Shown: positions 40,364 to 49,709, counted from the first letter of the stretch. The stretch: DNA of 64,000 nucleotides from DRPN01 sp964599235 (GCA_964599235.1 CAZRDX010000035.1:1-64000), one strand, 5' to 3'. Notes: generated by a model from the sequence alone, not told the origin. Translations and numbers: made by a program.

Positions 40364-42337
40364 CTATCTGGCTTCCTGCAGCCAGACCCTCATGCCGCGG
40401 TTGCCGCGATGGTCCCAGGCATAGTAAGGGATCATGGTGAGGGGAACAGGTTGGGGTTTTACGTCCTTTTTTGCCGGTTTCCACAGAGCGGTCCCACGCA
40501 ATGCCACCATCCGGTGTCCGGGGATGAGTGAGGAGGTTAAGAAAGGATTCAGCCGGGCGGTATCGGGCAGCATGAGTTCTTCGAGGGGCACCGGAACATC
40601 GTGTCCTTCGACGCAATAGACCAGCGGTCCGCGCTGGACGGCCACCTTGCCCCTGTCGGCCTCCACACGGGGATCGGCGACGATCTTCATCACAGGCATG
40701 GGGAGGAAGAGGGCGAGGGTGTCGCCCTCCTTCCAGAGCCGGTCAAAAAGAAGATAACCTTCCCTGAGAGGAGGAGAAGCAACCTCCCGGCCATTGACGG
40801 AAAAACGCGGAGAGGGCAGGTCCCGTGAAAGGGGACGATAGAGTCCGCCGGCCATCACATGTCCTCTGGCCCAGGCGGGAAGGCGTACCTTGAACACCAT
40901 CCTTTTGGGCTCACCGTGGTAGAGGATATGCACCTCCCCGCTCCAGGGATAATCGGTGACCTGCTCCAGAAGAAAAGGATGACCCTGCACCTTCAGATGC
41001 GAGCGACCGGACATGAAGAGATTGATGAACAGGGTATCCTCCCTGACAGCATAGAGATAACCCGGAAGGGACGGCAGGAAACGGACCACATTCACCGGAC
41101 AGCACGAGCAGCTGAACCAGGGGGAACGGTCTACCGAGCCCATGTTGAAAGCCCATTGACCATCGGAGGCAAGAGGGTTGGGATAGAAAAAACGGTCGCC
41201 ACTGAGCGAGACACCGGCGAGGAAACCGTTGTAAAGGGTTTGTTCCAGGACATCATAATAGCGAGCCCGGCCCAGGAGGAGGAACATGCGGTGGTTCCAT
41301 AACATGTTGGCCACCGCAGCACAGGTCTCGTTATAGGCCGAATCGTTGGGCAGCTCGTAAGAGTCGCCGAAGCCTTCTATTTCGCGACGTGCGCCGATGC
41401 CGCCCGTGAGGTAGATCTTGCGTTTCACCACATCGTTCCAGATATGCCGCAGGGCAGGAAGGCATGTGGTATCGCCCGTAAGTGCGATGACATCAGCCAC
41501 GGCCGAGTAGAGGTATCCGGCACGCACGGCATGTCCCCGCGCCTCACTCTCTTCGCATACGGGCAGGGAGTCTTGATAATAGGGACCGTAAAGTTCATGC
41601 CCCTCGGCATGGCCCCGCTGTTCGACGAAGAACCTGGCCAGATCAAGATACTTGCGTTCACCTGTGACCCGGTAAAGTTTCACCAGTCCGATCTCGATCT
41701 CCTCATGGCCGGGAACACCCATGTTCTTTCCCGGTCCGAACACGGAAGCCACCAGGTCGGCATTCTTCAGCGCCACCTCGAGCAGGTTGCGCTCACCGGT
41801 GGCCTCATACCACGCCACCGCAGCCTCATAGAGGTGTCCTGCATTGTACAGCTCATGGAAATCCTTCAGATGGGTCCAGCGAGCCTCCCCTGCCCCGTCA
41901 GCCGCATGGGAAGGATCAATGGTACGGTTGGTGTACAGATAACCGTCCGGCTCCTGGGCGGCTGCGATCAGGGAGATGATGCTGTCGACATAGTTCTTCA
42001 AACGTTCATCGGGATGTTGTGCCAGCGAATAGGCAGCCCCTTCGATCACCTTGTAGACATCCGAGTCATTGAAAAAGATCCCCTGGAATCCTCCCTTCTC
42101 CAGCCGTGCCGCCCGAGCAAAGTTGCTGATACGTCCCGTTTCCTCACATTTCCTGAAATCATAGGGGATCGTCACCTTTCTGTTGGTCTCCAGACGATCA
42201 TACCAGAAATAACCCTCAGACAGGGAAACCTTCGTAAAAGGTACAGGGCGGATAGGATAGTCGTGATCTCCGGGACGTTCACATCCTCCGGCAATCAGGA
42301 TCACGATCACGAACAGGGGGGTAACGAACTTGCTCAT
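40364..42337 (-). CDS. GH127 (beta-L-arabinofuranosidase-like) lipoprotein
   Basis: A 657-residue lipoprotein (lipobox LIAGGC, Cys about 19) of the DUF1680/GH127 family, which removes beta-L-arabinofuranose or related sugars from plant glycans. The alpha/alpha-barrel shows LKDFHELYNAGHLYEAAVAW and GGIGARREIEGFGDSYELPN. The zinc-Cys site of the family is kept: YNETC near 336 (Glu and Cys) and CSCCP near 408. The C-terminal beta part carries VAVQRGPLVYCVE. It is probably attached to the envelope. A truncated GH2 gene lies just upstream on the same strand. Confidence 0.93.
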   Translation of the reverse strand: MSKFVTPLFVIVILIAGGCERPGDHDYPIRPVPFTKVSLSEGYFWYDRLETNRKVTIPYDFRKCEETGRISNFARAARLEKGGFQGIFFNDSDVYKVIEGAAYSLAQHPDERLKNYVDSIISLIAAAQEPDGYLYTNRTIDPSHAADGAGEARWTHLKDFHELYNAGHLYEAAVAWYEATGERNLLEVALKNADLVASVFGPGKNMGVPGHEEIEIGLVKLYRVTGERKYLDLARFFVEQRGHAEGHELYGPYYQDSLPVCEESEARGHAVRAGYLYSAVADVIALTGDTTCLPALRHIWNDVVKRKIYLTGGIGARREIEGFGDSYELPNDSAYNETCAAVANMLWNHRMFLLLGRARYYDVLEQTLYNGFLAGVSLSGDRFFYPNPLASDGQWAFNMGSVDRSPWFSCSCCPVNVVRFLPSLPGYLYAVREDTLFINLFMSGRSHLKVQGHPFLLEQVTDYPWSGEVHILYHGEPKRMVFKVRLPAWARGHVMAGGLYRPLSRDLPSPRFSVNGREVASPPLREGYLLFDRLWKEGDTLALFLPMPVMKIVADPRVEADRGKVAVQRGPLVYCVEGHDVPVPLEELMLPDTARLNPFLTSSLIPGHRMVALRGTALWKPAKKDVKPQPVPLTMIPYYAWDHRGNRGMRVWLQEAR

Positions 42338-42779
42338 ATTTCAAAGTTTCTGGATTCACGGGTACCGGACACTCCGATCCGTCCGGCAACCACGCCGGTT
42401 AAGTTCTTTCAGTACAGCAGGGTCGAGCTTAACGACCTTTCTGTGGCAGCTCATGAAGCCAACCGTCGTGCAGCGGCACGATGGCATAATCCCACAGGCC
42501 ATTGAGGTAATGCCTCTTCCCGCGCACCATCTGCGGACGGGGATATTCCAGCCAGCGATGTTCTACCGGAACACTGCCGGTCCAAAGGGTCGGAAGCCGG
42601 CAGGACCCGACCTGCCAGGACCCTTTCTCCGGCACGCCGGTCAAGATCATCAGCAAAGGGAACAATCCAAGGAAGATAAGACGTATCATATTCCCAGCTT
42701 TTTCAGGTCAACGGCCCAAATTCACAGAGAAAAATACAAAATTCTTCCGGAACACACCTTTTCGGAAAAAAAGTATCGC
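42338..42779 (-). other. 442-bp stretch holding a GH2 gene fragment
   Basis: Only a truncated 86-codon GH2-like frame (42429-42689) is found here. The remaining sequence on both sides is AT-rich and I see no gene or clear promoter in it. Confidence 0.6.
42429..42689 (-). pseudogene. N-terminal fragment of a glycoside hydrolase family 2 protein
   Basis: An 86-codon frame begins with a signal-like segment (MIRLIFLGLFPLLMIL) and then reads WLEYPRPQMVRGKRHYLNGL followed by WDYAIVP, the recognisable start of the GH2 sugar-binding domain in Bacteroidota beta-glycosidases. GH2 enzymes are usually over 600 residues, so most of the gene is gone. The frame stops at TAA and 91 bp later the intact GH127 gene starts, so a deletion probably joined them. 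Confidence 0.7.
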
Positions 42780-43199
42780 TCAGGCCGTGCGTGCTTTTTT
42801 TTCCTCTTTTTTCCTGCGTATTTTCTCTACGATCTGCAGATAATGTCCCATTCTCTTTTTAGAGAGTTGTTGCAGGATCAGGTGGTCGAGGGCCATGACG
42901 GGATGACGGAAGATCATCCGTGGTCCCGAGTACCTCATGATACGACGTATCTTTTCCCGCATCTTTGGCCGGTAGCAATGAACGGGGCATACGGTGCACA
43001 CCGGTTTGTCCTCGCCAAAAAGACAGTGCAGGTATTTCATCGTGGCATAGGAGAAGACCGCCGCACACTCCTCACACATCTCACCCTCCGGGTGGTGATG
43101 GGCCCGGCAATACATTGCGATCATGGTCTTGACCGTCAGGATCTCCCGCTCTTTTCGTTTTTTCAGAATGAACATATTTCTCGATCCTTTTCCTCTCAT
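42780..43199 (-). CDS. Nitrous oxide-stimulated promoter family protein (YgbA-like)
   Basis: A 139-residue Cys-rich protein of the YgbA family, linked in enterobacteria to nitrosative-stress recovery. The family core is clear: EREILTVKTMIAMYCRAHHH, then CEECAAVFSYATMKYLHC and KPVCTVCPVHCY with RPKMREKIRRIM. The cysteines may bind iron-sulfur or zinc. The ATG at 43199 overlaps the aroE stop (ATGA), so it is read with aroE. No nitric oxide regulator site was identified. Confidence 0.88.
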   Translation of the reverse strand: MRGKGSRNMFILKKRKEREILTVKTMIAMYCRAHHHPEGEMCEECAAVFSYATMKYLHCLFGEDKPVCTVCPVHCYRPKMREKIRRIMRYSGPRMIFRHPVMALDHLILQQLSKKRMGHYLQIVEKIRRKKEEKKARTA

Positions 43200-43945
43200 G
43201 CCTGCCCGTTCCATATTTCCCATGCCTTCAGGGCCTGTTGTTCGAGCATGGCCAGGCCGTTGATCGTCTCGGCACCTTTTTCTTTTCCCTTTTTCAGAAA
43301 GAGGGTCTCGGCGGGGTTGTAGATCAGGTCGTATAGGAGATGGTCGCGAGTGATGAAGTCGTAAGGGATGGGAGGTGCGGCATCTGTCTCGGGGAACATC
43401 CCGAGAGGGGTGGTGTTGACCACGATGCGGATCTGCTGGAGCATGGCACCTGTCAGCTCATCATAGCGGATGGTTCGTTCTCCGCGGGGGCGGCGTGAGA
43501 CGAACCACACTTCCAGTCCCAGCCGGCGCAGCACATATCCCACAGCCTTGGCAGCCCCGCCGGTACCCAGCACCAGCGCAAAAGTGTCATCAGGACGCAG
43601 ACGGGGACGCAGGGTGGTCTCAAAACCGAACACGTCGGTATTGTAACCTTTCAGAAAGATCTTCCCTTCCTTTCGTTCGATACGGATGGTATTGACAGCC
43701 CCCACCTCCCGGGCCACCCGGTCCAGTTCGTCCATGAACGGGATCACCCGCTCCTTATAAGGAATGGTGACATTGAGCCCTTCCAGATCCCTTAAGGAAG
43801 AGATGAGCGGCATCAGCTCATCCACCGAAGCTATGGGAAAATTCTCATATATCGCATCGATCCCCTCGTTACGGAACTTTCGGGTAAAGAAATCCCGTGA
43901 GAACGAGTGGGACAAGGGATAGCCGATCAGCCCAAACCTTCTCAT
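43196..43945 (-). CDS. aroE: Shikimate dehydrogenase AroE
   Basis: AroE reduces 3-dehydroshikimate with NADPH in aromatic amino acid synthesis. The 249-residue protein shows GLIGYPLSHSFS for substrate binding, NVTIPYKE with the catalytic Lys (about 64), NTDVFGF with the catalytic Asp (about 101), the dinucleotide loop GTGGAAKAV and NTTPLGMFP. It is a little short but complete. It lies 6 bp after the DUF368 gene. Confidence 0.95.
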   Translation of the reverse strand: MRRFGLIGYPLSHSFSRDFFTRKFRNEGIDAIYENFPIASVDELMPLISSLRDLEGLNVTIPYKERVIPFMDELDRVAREVGAVNTIRIERKEGKIFLKGYNTDVFGFETTLRPRLRPDDTFALVLGTGGAAKAVGYVLRRLGLEVWFVSRRPRGERTIRYDELTGAMLQQIRIVVNTTPLGMFPETDAAPPIPYDFITRDHLLYDLIYNPAETLFLKKGKEKGAETINGLAMLEQQALKAWEIWNGQA

Positions 43946-43951
43946 ACTTCC

Positions 43952-44896
43952 TTATTGCTGACGTTCTGCACGTTTCTTTGCCAGCCGTTCCAGCCCCCAG
44001 ATGGTCAGCACCCCCAGCAGCATCAACACCACTGCGACAGCCACTTCGCTGTCAAAAGCGGGAGGCAGATAGCGGTGGTAACCGATGATCACCGGTTCTC
44101 CGTCGGGTGTGAGCAGGGGTTCGCCGGTGGCGGTGGTGCGGTAGATCTCTTCTTTCCATGGCCATAGCATCGCCAGCGATCCGATGACGAAACCGGTGAG
44201 AAGGGCGATGGTAGCATTGCGGTATTTGCGGATCAGCCAGGTGAGGAACTGTGAAAAACCCACAAGACCAATGAGGGTTCCCAGGGCCACAGGCACCAGG
44301 ATACGCATCTCCATATCGTTGATGGCACCGAGCACCAGGTTGTAGTTGCCCATCAGGATCAGCACGAACGAACCGGAAAGACCGGGGAGCAACATGCTGC
44401 AAATGGCCACGATCCCGCAAAGGATCAGATACCAAAAGTTGTCGTTGGGCGTCGCAGGCGAAAAAAAGGAGATCCCGATGGCGATGACCACCCCCATGAA
44501 AGTGGAGAAAAGGGCACCGCCGTTCCACCGTTCGACGGTCTTGCCCACATAATAGACCGAGGCGAGGATGAGTCCGAAGAAGTAAGCCCAGGTATAGACA
44601 GGATAATACGTAAAGGTATATTCGAGTATCTTGGCCAGGGCCAGGATACTGATGACCACCCCTCCCATGACAGCCACGAGGAACCAAAGATCGATGTGCC
44701 GGACAAGGCCACGCAGGTCTCCCTTCATCAGATAACGTACCGCCTGCGCATCCCAGGCCTTGAAAGCGTGGATGAAGCGCTCGTAGATACCAGTGATCAA
44801 GGCGATGGTACCTCCCGACACTCCGGGGATGATGTTGCCGATACCCATGGCAACGCCTTTGAAAAAAAGTATGATGAACTCACCCCACGGTCGCAT
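43952..44896 (-). CDS. DUF368 membrane protein, probable polyprenyl-phosphate transporter
   Basis: A 314-residue membrane protein of DUF368, recently linked to recycling of undecaprenyl phosphate carrier lipid. The two inverted repeats are visible: GVAMGIGNIIPGVSGGTIAL near the N terminus and CSMLLPGLSGSFVLILMGNY in the second half. About eight membrane segments. It stands between comA and aroE in a tight run. Confidence 0.88.
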   Translation of the reverse strand: MRPWGEFIILFFKGVAMGIGNIIPGVSGGTIALITGIYERFIHAFKAWDAQAVRYLMKGDLRGLVRHIDLWFLVAVMGGVVISILALAKILEYTFTYYPVYTWAYFFGLILASVYYVGKTVERWNGGALFSTFMGVVIAIGISFFSPATPNDNFWYLILCGIVAICSMLLPGLSGSFVLILMGNYNLVLGAINDMEMRILVPVALGTLIGLVGFSQFLTWLIRKYRNATIALLTGFVIGSLAMLWPWKEEIYRTTATGEPLLTPDGEPVIIGYHRYLPPAFDSEVAVAVVLMLLGVLTIWGLERLAKKRAERQQ

Positions 44897-44929
44897 AAGG
44901 AGAGATGTTTGGGTTACGGAAGGTATCTG

Positions 44930-45715
44930 TCAGTCTTTCCTGATCTTCATCTCATCGGGCAGGAAGCGGTAGAAGGTATCTCCCCTCAGTCCCATGCGCA
45001 GGGCTTCCAGGGCGATCACCTCGTGGGGATTGATGTTGCCCAGGTTGACGTTGGCCCCCAGGAGCTTGATGAACCATGCCTGCTGGGCCTTGTTCGGTGC
45101 CTCCCAGATCACTTGGGTGATGTCAAGATGTTCAATGATATCATCGATCAGGCTCCGGTTGACCGATCCGTCTTTGTGATAAAGGCCGATGGTCCCGCTC
45201 TCACGGGCCTCCCCGATCACCTTCCATGAACCGGCTTCCAGTTCGCTTTTCATGTACCCCACCCACACATCGTCGGGCACCGGCACATCGCTGGTCTTGC
45301 TGCCCACCTCCGACAACACCGTCACCTGGGACGAAAGCCTGCGGATATATTCCAGTTTCTCTTCATGAGGCATCACGATCGAGCCATCCGACACCTCAGC
45401 GTACTCCATCCCGAAAAGGTCGAGGTATTTACGATATTCATCAAATGCGCCGCGGATGATGAACGCCTCGAACATGGTGCCTCCGAAATAGACCTTCATA
45501 CCCGCTTCGCGATAGATCTTCAGTTTTTCCTTAAGACGGGGTGTGATCATGGAAGTACCGAAGCCCAGCTTCACCAGGTCGATGTATTCTCCTGCGATCT
45601 CCACCATGTCTTCGGCCTCACGCAGGCCGAGGCCTTTGTCCATGACCATGGTCAGCCCGCTCTCACGGGGTTGTGTGGTTCTTTCAGGCAGGTAGCCAAG
45701 CTGATAGTTCATCAT
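44930..45715 (-). CDS. comA: Phosphosulfolactate synthase ComA-like
   Basis: A 261-residue TIM-barrel protein of the ComA family, which adds sulfite to phosphoenolpyruvate to give phosphosulfolactate. Typical segments are GLTMVMDKGLGLREAEDM, DLVKLGFGTSMI, VYFGGTMFEAFI and VLSEVGSKTSD. In archaea it serves coenzyme M synthesis; in Bacteroidota it is more likely to feed a sulfonate or sulfonolipid route, which is inference. It follows the TPR gene by 3 bp. Confidence 0.9.
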   Translation of the reverse strand: MMNYQLGYLPERTTQPRESGLTMVMDKGLGLREAEDMVEIAGEYIDLVKLGFGTSMITPRLKEKLKIYREAGMKVYFGGTMFEAFIIRGAFDEYRKYLDLFGMEYAEVSDGSIVMPHEEKLEYIRRLSSQVTVLSEVGSKTSDVPVPDDVWVGYMKSELEAGSWKVIGEARESGTIGLYHKDGSVNRSLIDDIIEHLDITQVIWEAPNKAQQAWFIKLLGANVNLGNINPHEVIALEALRMGLRGDTFYRFLPDEMKIRKD

Positions 45716-45718
45716 TTC

Positions 45719-47128
45719 TCAGGGTTTGTATTTCTGGATCAATCGTTTCACTTCCGGGATGGTATCGAGCTGGGGGAAACGTTTCAGCATTTCCCTATAT
45801 TTTTCAGGATCTTTCTGCAATGCTTCCTCGATAAGGTCCAGGCCTTCGTCCATACGTCCTTCGAGGAGGCCGACCGCTCCTTCCAGGCACAGCAGGAGCG
45901 GGTGGTCGGGATGATGACGGTAGGCATCGGCAAGGCTGTACCTGAACTCTTTCATCTGTCGCATATGGTACAGGAGGCTAAGGAGCTCGATCCAGTAATT
46001 CACCTCCTCGGGGGCACGGGAAACGATGTTCCGGATCAGGCCGAGCCGTTCAGAAGCCGGACGGGTATGTTCCCAAACGAGGAAGAGTTCGAAATTGTAA
46101 ATCGGATCTTCGGGGTCGGTCTCCAGGGTTTTCAGGGCACAGCGTTCTGCCTCGTCGTATTGAGCGAGGGTACGATAGAGGCGGGCAGCCATGAAGCATG
46201 GTTCCGGATCGTCCAGGTTTTCGGCTGCAGCCACCTTGTACCAGCTGAGGGCCCGGCTGTACTCGCCCATCATCTCGTAACACTTGCCCAGGTGAAGCAT
46301 TGCTTCGGTATCGTCGTTGGTACGTTGCAGGTACTCGCGGAACATCTCTGCAGCCTCCCCGAAGCGTTGCATGAGCATCAGGACCCTTCCTCTGTTGTAC
46401 AAGCCGTCGGGGGAGGCAGGATGGATGGCAAGCTGGTATTCAAAAGCTTCCAGAGCGCCCTGATAGTCGTTCCTTTCCATGAGGGTCTCCCCCAGATTGT
46501 TCCATGCGCCCTCATCAAAAGGTTCCTCCCGGAGGTAACGGCGGTAGATCTCGATGGCCCTGTCATGCTGACCCGTTTGCTGGTAAAGGAAGCCCAGCTC
46601 GTACATAGCCTGGATATCAAAAGGATCATGGTGGTACGCCTGTTCCATCAGCCGCAATGCTTCCTTGTAATGACCGGTCATCTCCAGTTCGGTGGCTGCC
46701 TGGAAGGCGATGTCCCCTTCCATGCCGCTGCCCAGCTCAAGAGCCCGCTCAAAATCACGAAGCGCCTCATCCTTCCGTTCAAGATGAACGAGCGCAAAGC
46801 CTCTGAACAGAAAGACCTCGTAATTGGTCGGATCGAGACGTGTCAAGGGGTTGAGCACTTCCAGGGCAAGGAGGTACTCGGCCCGTGCCAGGTGGATCTC
46901 GGCTTTTTTGAGGATGAGCATGAAAGCGGAGGGATGCTGCCGCAATGCGAGGCGCACCGTTTGCTCCGCCTTGTCGAACTGTCCCTTGTCCAGATAAGCT
47001 TCAATGATCTCCTCGAACTCGGACACATCCATGTAGCGGAATGTGCCCTCCCGGCGCATCCTCTCGAACCTTTTCAACAGCCGCTCTTCCCTCTCCCTGT
47101 CCGGGAACCCTTCCTGGTCTTCTCTCAT
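45719..47128 (-). CDS. Tetratricopeptide repeat protein
   Basis: A 469-residue cytoplasmic protein made almost entirely of TPR units from about residue 20 to 440, for example YLLALEVLNPLTRLDPTNYE, ALEFQLAIHPASPDGLYNRG-type (here AFEYQLAIHPASPDGLYNRG) and YSRALSWYKVAAAENLDDPE. No signal peptide or catalytic motif. It lies between folD (65 bp) and comA (3 bp). It resembles a TPR protein found near the same genes in other Bacteroidota; role unknown. Confidence 0.85.
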   Translation of the reverse strand: MREDQEGFPDREREERLLKRFERMRREGTFRYMDVSEFEEIIEAYLDKGQFDKAEQTVRLALRQHPSAFMLILKKAEIHLARAEYLLALEVLNPLTRLDPTNYEVFLFRGFALVHLERKDEALRDFERALELGSGMEGDIAFQAATELEMTGHYKEALRLMEQAYHHDPFDIQAMYELGFLYQQTGQHDRAIEIYRRYLREEPFDEGAWNNLGETLMERNDYQGALEAFEYQLAIHPASPDGLYNRGRVLMLMQRFGEAAEMFREYLQRTNDDTEAMLHLGKCYEMMGEYSRALSWYKVAAAENLDDPEPCFMAARLYRTLAQYDEAERCALKTLETDPEDPIYNFELFLVWEHTRPASERLGLIRNIVSRAPEEVNYWIELLSLLYHMRQMKEFRYSLADAYRHHPDHPLLLCLEGAVGLLEGRMDEGLDLIEEALQKDPEKYREMLKRFPQLDTIPEVKRLIQKYKP

Positions 47129-47193
47129 AAGCCTACAAATAATGGCACAAAGTTACAACAAATCTCGTTGCGTTGAACATCCGCGAGGCCGGC

Positions 47194-48078
47194 TCACGGA
47201 TAGATCTCTTTCCGGGCAGCGAGGAGGGTATTGCGCAGGAGGGAGACGATGGTCATGGGACCTACACCCCCCGGTACGGGCGTGATGAAGCTGCTTTTGG
47301 GAGCCACACTGTCAAAATCGACATCTCCCACCAGCTTCCAGCCCGAGCGGGTCTTGTCGGAAGGCAGGCGTGTGATCCCCACGTCGATGACCGTCACCCC
47401 TTCTCCGACCATCCCGCCCGTGAGGAAACGCGGTTTTCCCAGGGCTGCGATGATGATGTCTGCCTGACGGGTGAAGGAGGCAAGATCGCGTGTACGACTG
47501 TGGCATAGTGTGACGGTACAGTTGCCCGGTTCATCCTTGCGGGCCAGCAGGATGCTCATCGGCTTGCCTACGATGTTGCTCCTGCCGATCACAACACAGT
47601 GCCTGCCGGAAGTCTCCACACGGTATCGGCGCAGCAATTCGAGGATGCCCGCCGGTGTGGCCGAGATGAAAGCCGGCAGACCAATGGTCATCCTTCCCAC
47701 ATTGACAGGATGGAATCCATCCACATCCTTTTCAGGACGAATGGTCTCGATGACTTTCTGTTCATCCAGATGCTGCGGCAGGGGCAACTGAACGATGAGG
47801 CCGTCGATGGCCGGGTCTTCGTTGATGCGCTGCACATGGTCGAGCAGTTCTTCCTGGGTGATGTCCTCATCCAGGCGCAGGACGGTGGAATCGAATCCCA
47901 CTTCATGACAAGCTCTCTCCTTGGCAGCCACATAGGTCTCACTGGCCCCGTCATGTCCCACCAGGACAGCAGCCAGGTGAGGCACTTTTTTCCCTTCCTT
48001 CCGAAGGTCCTCCACTTCCCGGCGGATCTCCTGACGGATCTCGGCAGCGGTCTTCTTACCATCGATGAGCGTATACAT
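47194..48078 (-). CDS. folD: Bifunctional methylenetetrahydrofolate dehydrogenase/cyclohydrolase FolD
   Basis: FolD oxidises 5,10-methylene-THF to 10-formyl-THF in two steps. The 294-residue protein shows the catalytic Lys in TYVAAKERAC (about 54), GLIVQLPLPQHL, DVDGFHPVNVGRM, the dinucleotide site VIGRSNIVGKP and the C-terminal TPVPGGVGPMT signature. It heads a minus-strand run through TPR, comA, DUF368, aroE and ygbA. A TATCTTTT box at 48168-48175 on the minus strand may be its -7 site. Confidence 0.96.
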   Translation of the reverse strand: MYTLIDGKKTAAEIRQEIRREVEDLRKEGKKVPHLAAVLVGHDGASETYVAAKERACHEVGFDSTVLRLDEDITQEELLDHVQRINEDPAIDGLIVQLPLPQHLDEQKVIETIRPEKDVDGFHPVNVGRMTIGLPAFISATPAGILELLRRYRVETSGRHCVVIGRSNIVGKPMSILLARKDEPGNCTVTLCHSRTRDLASFTRQADIIIAALGKPRFLTGGMVGEGVTVIDVGITRLPSDKTRSGWKLVGDVDFDSVAPKSSFITPVPGGVGPMTIVSLLRNTLLAARKEIYP

Positions 48079-48198
48079 GTTCAGCGGTTTTTTCAGGTTG
48101 GCCGTTCAGGCTTCAAACTTACGACATTTACTTCTCCCGCAGCATCCCGAAGAGGCCCGATTTTTGAAAAAGATACTAACAGTGACCTTGCCCCGGCA

Positions 48199-48230
48199 TT
48201 TGGCTTTTGGCGTATTTCCATATAATTTCG
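48199..48230 (+). promoter_or_regulatory. -33/-7 promoter for the TonB-like gene
   Basis: TTTG (48199-48202) is followed after 20 bases by TAATTTCG (48223-48230), one mismatch to TAnnTTTG. The ATG is only seven bases after the box. Confidence 0.5.
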
Positions 48231-48237
48231 TACCGGG

Positions 48238-48975
48238 ATGCGTGAATGGAGCTATGAACATATCTATGCGGTCCTGGCAACGGTGATCTTTCATTTGTTG
48301 CTGGCGATCGTGTTCATGCTCATCCGTCTGCATTCCCTTCCGGTGGAACGGGACCAGCCCATTCTCATCACTTTTGAAGAACCCCCTTCACCCGAGCCCC
48401 GGGAGGAGGAGCCGCTCACCCCTGATCCGGAGTTGCAGGAGATGCTCCATGACATCCCTGTCAATGAAGCCATGAAAAAACAGGAAGAGAAATTCGACTA
48501 TGAGCGGTACATCGACATGGTGAAGGAGGAGATGATCCGTGAGGGGAAGCTGGGTCATGACAATTACATCGATGAACAAAAACGCTTGCGGGCCGAGGCG
48601 GAGAAAGAGCTGACCACACCGCTTCCGCTGAAGGGGGAAGAGAGGAGAGGGGACGATTCGCTCGACCGGGCTGCGTTGGAGGCCGCGAAGTATCAAGGTC
48701 CCACGCGGGTCAAATACGATCTGCCGGGGCGTTATGCCGTCAATCTGGTGATCCCCATCTATCAGTGTGAAGGTGCCGGGATGGTGGTGGTCCGTATGAG
48801 CGTCGATCGCAGCGGACATGTGGTGAGTGCCACCGTGGAAGCCGACCGTTCGGCACCCAGCCCCTGCATGCATGCCACGGCCCTGCAAGCCGTCAGGAAA
48901 AGCCTTTTCAACCCCGACCCCGGAGCACCGGAAAAACAGGAAGGGACGGTCACCTTCTATTTCGTCCCGCAGTGA
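48238..48975 (+). CDS. TonB-like energy transducer or related periplasm-spanning protein
   Basis: A 245-residue protein with one N-terminal membrane anchor (about 10-31) and a Pro/Glu-rich segment (EEPPSPEPREEEPLTPDPEL). A long charged linker follows, then a C-terminal domain like TonB's (CEGAGMVVVRMSVDRSGHVV, then AVRKSLFNPDP). The final domain resembles TonB C-terminal strands, but ExbB and ExbD are not nearby. It could be a TonB variant for a dedicated receptor. Confidence 0.7.
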   Translation: MREWSYEHIYAVLATVIFHLLLAIVFMLIRLHSLPVERDQPILITFEEPPSPEPREEEPLTPDPELQEMLHDIPVNEAMKKQEEKFDYERYIDMVKEEMIREGKLGHDNYIDEQKRLRAEAEKELTTPLPLKGEERRGDDSLDRAALEAAKYQGPTRVKYDLPGRYAVNLVIPIYQCEGAGMVVVRMSVDRSGHVVSATVEADRSAPSPCMHATALQAVRKSLFNPDPGAPEKQEGTVTFYFVPQ

Positions 48976-48981
48976 AGCCCT

Positions 48982-49677
48982 TTACCGTCGCACCACCACA
49001 CCGCTGTCCCGGAAACCCCGGTACTCCTTCATTACCTGCTCACGCCGGAAATTGAACGTAAGGGCCACATAGAACATGCGGACATCCATGCCATGGTAAG
49101 GCTGCAGACCGTTCCCGTCCACATAATCCTCATTGAGAAAGTTGGAGAGATAATACTTGAACTTCAACATGATCCCGGCAGGCATCTGGACGCCTGCCAT
49201 CACCGACGGAAGGAAATGCTTCGTCCGGTTGGAGAACCAGTCTTTGTACGTACTCTTCACATCCCCCGTAAAAGTCTTCTCCTTGTAATGGAACAACCAC
49301 TCATACTCTCCCCCCGCAAAAAAATAGAAACCATCCATGTTCCCCACCTTGAACACGAGCGGTATACCCAGTGTGTAGGAACGGCGTTTGATCTTGTCAA
49401 CACCCGGGTCGGGGACATCATCCTGGATATAGCCGATGTTGCGTATCCCCAGGCCGGTATAGATCCCGCCCCACCGGAAGAAATCAAAATGGACATCTGT
49501 GGCGGTATGGAAGAAGGCGGTGAATCGCATGTTGTTGTTCATTTTCACACCATGATCCTTGATGGAGGCTCCCTGGAAAAGAAGTTCCCATTCAGAGGAA
49601 AGGTAGATGCTGGTCTGCGCCCCGGCAAAACCGGAAGGTACCAGCATCAACAACAGGAAGAAGAATTTTTTTTTCAT
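48982..49677 (-). CDS. Probable outer-membrane beta-barrel protein
   Basis: A 231-residue protein with signal peptide MKKKFFFLLLMLVPSGFAGA. The mature part is a run of amphipathic strands rich in aromatic residues, ending in a strand with FYVALTFNFRR. Segments such as FRWGGIYTGLGIRNIGYI and SYTLGIPLVFKVGNM match small porin-like barrels (OmpW or PorT-like size). Convergent with the TonB-like gene, 6 bp apart. The ATG at 49677 was chosen for the signal peptide. Confidence 0.7.
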   Translation of the reverse strand: MKKKFFFLLLMLVPSGFAGAQTSIYLSSEWELLFQGASIKDHGVKMNNNMRFTAFFHTATDVHFDFFRWGGIYTGLGIRNIGYIQDDVPDPGVDKIKRRSYTLGIPLVFKVGNMDGFYFFAGGEYEWLFHYKEKTFTGDVKSTYKDWFSNRTKHFLPSVMAGVQMPAGIMLKFKYYLSNFLNEDYVDGNGLQPYHGMDVRMFYVALTFNFRREQVMKEYRGFRDSGVVVRR

Positions 49678-49701
49678 GCCGAAAAAGTTTGTTGACTGCA
49701 T

Positions 49702-49709
49702 CAAAGATA
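49702..49709 (-). promoter_or_regulatory. -7 box for the beta-barrel gene
   Basis: The minus strand reads TATCTTTG, an exact match, 24 bases before the ATG at 49677. Confidence 0.5.

Noticed and set aside
45365..47176. 603-residue plus-strand frame antisense to comA and the TPR gene
   Set aside because: Shadow frame; the minus-strand proteins have clear family motifs and repeats.
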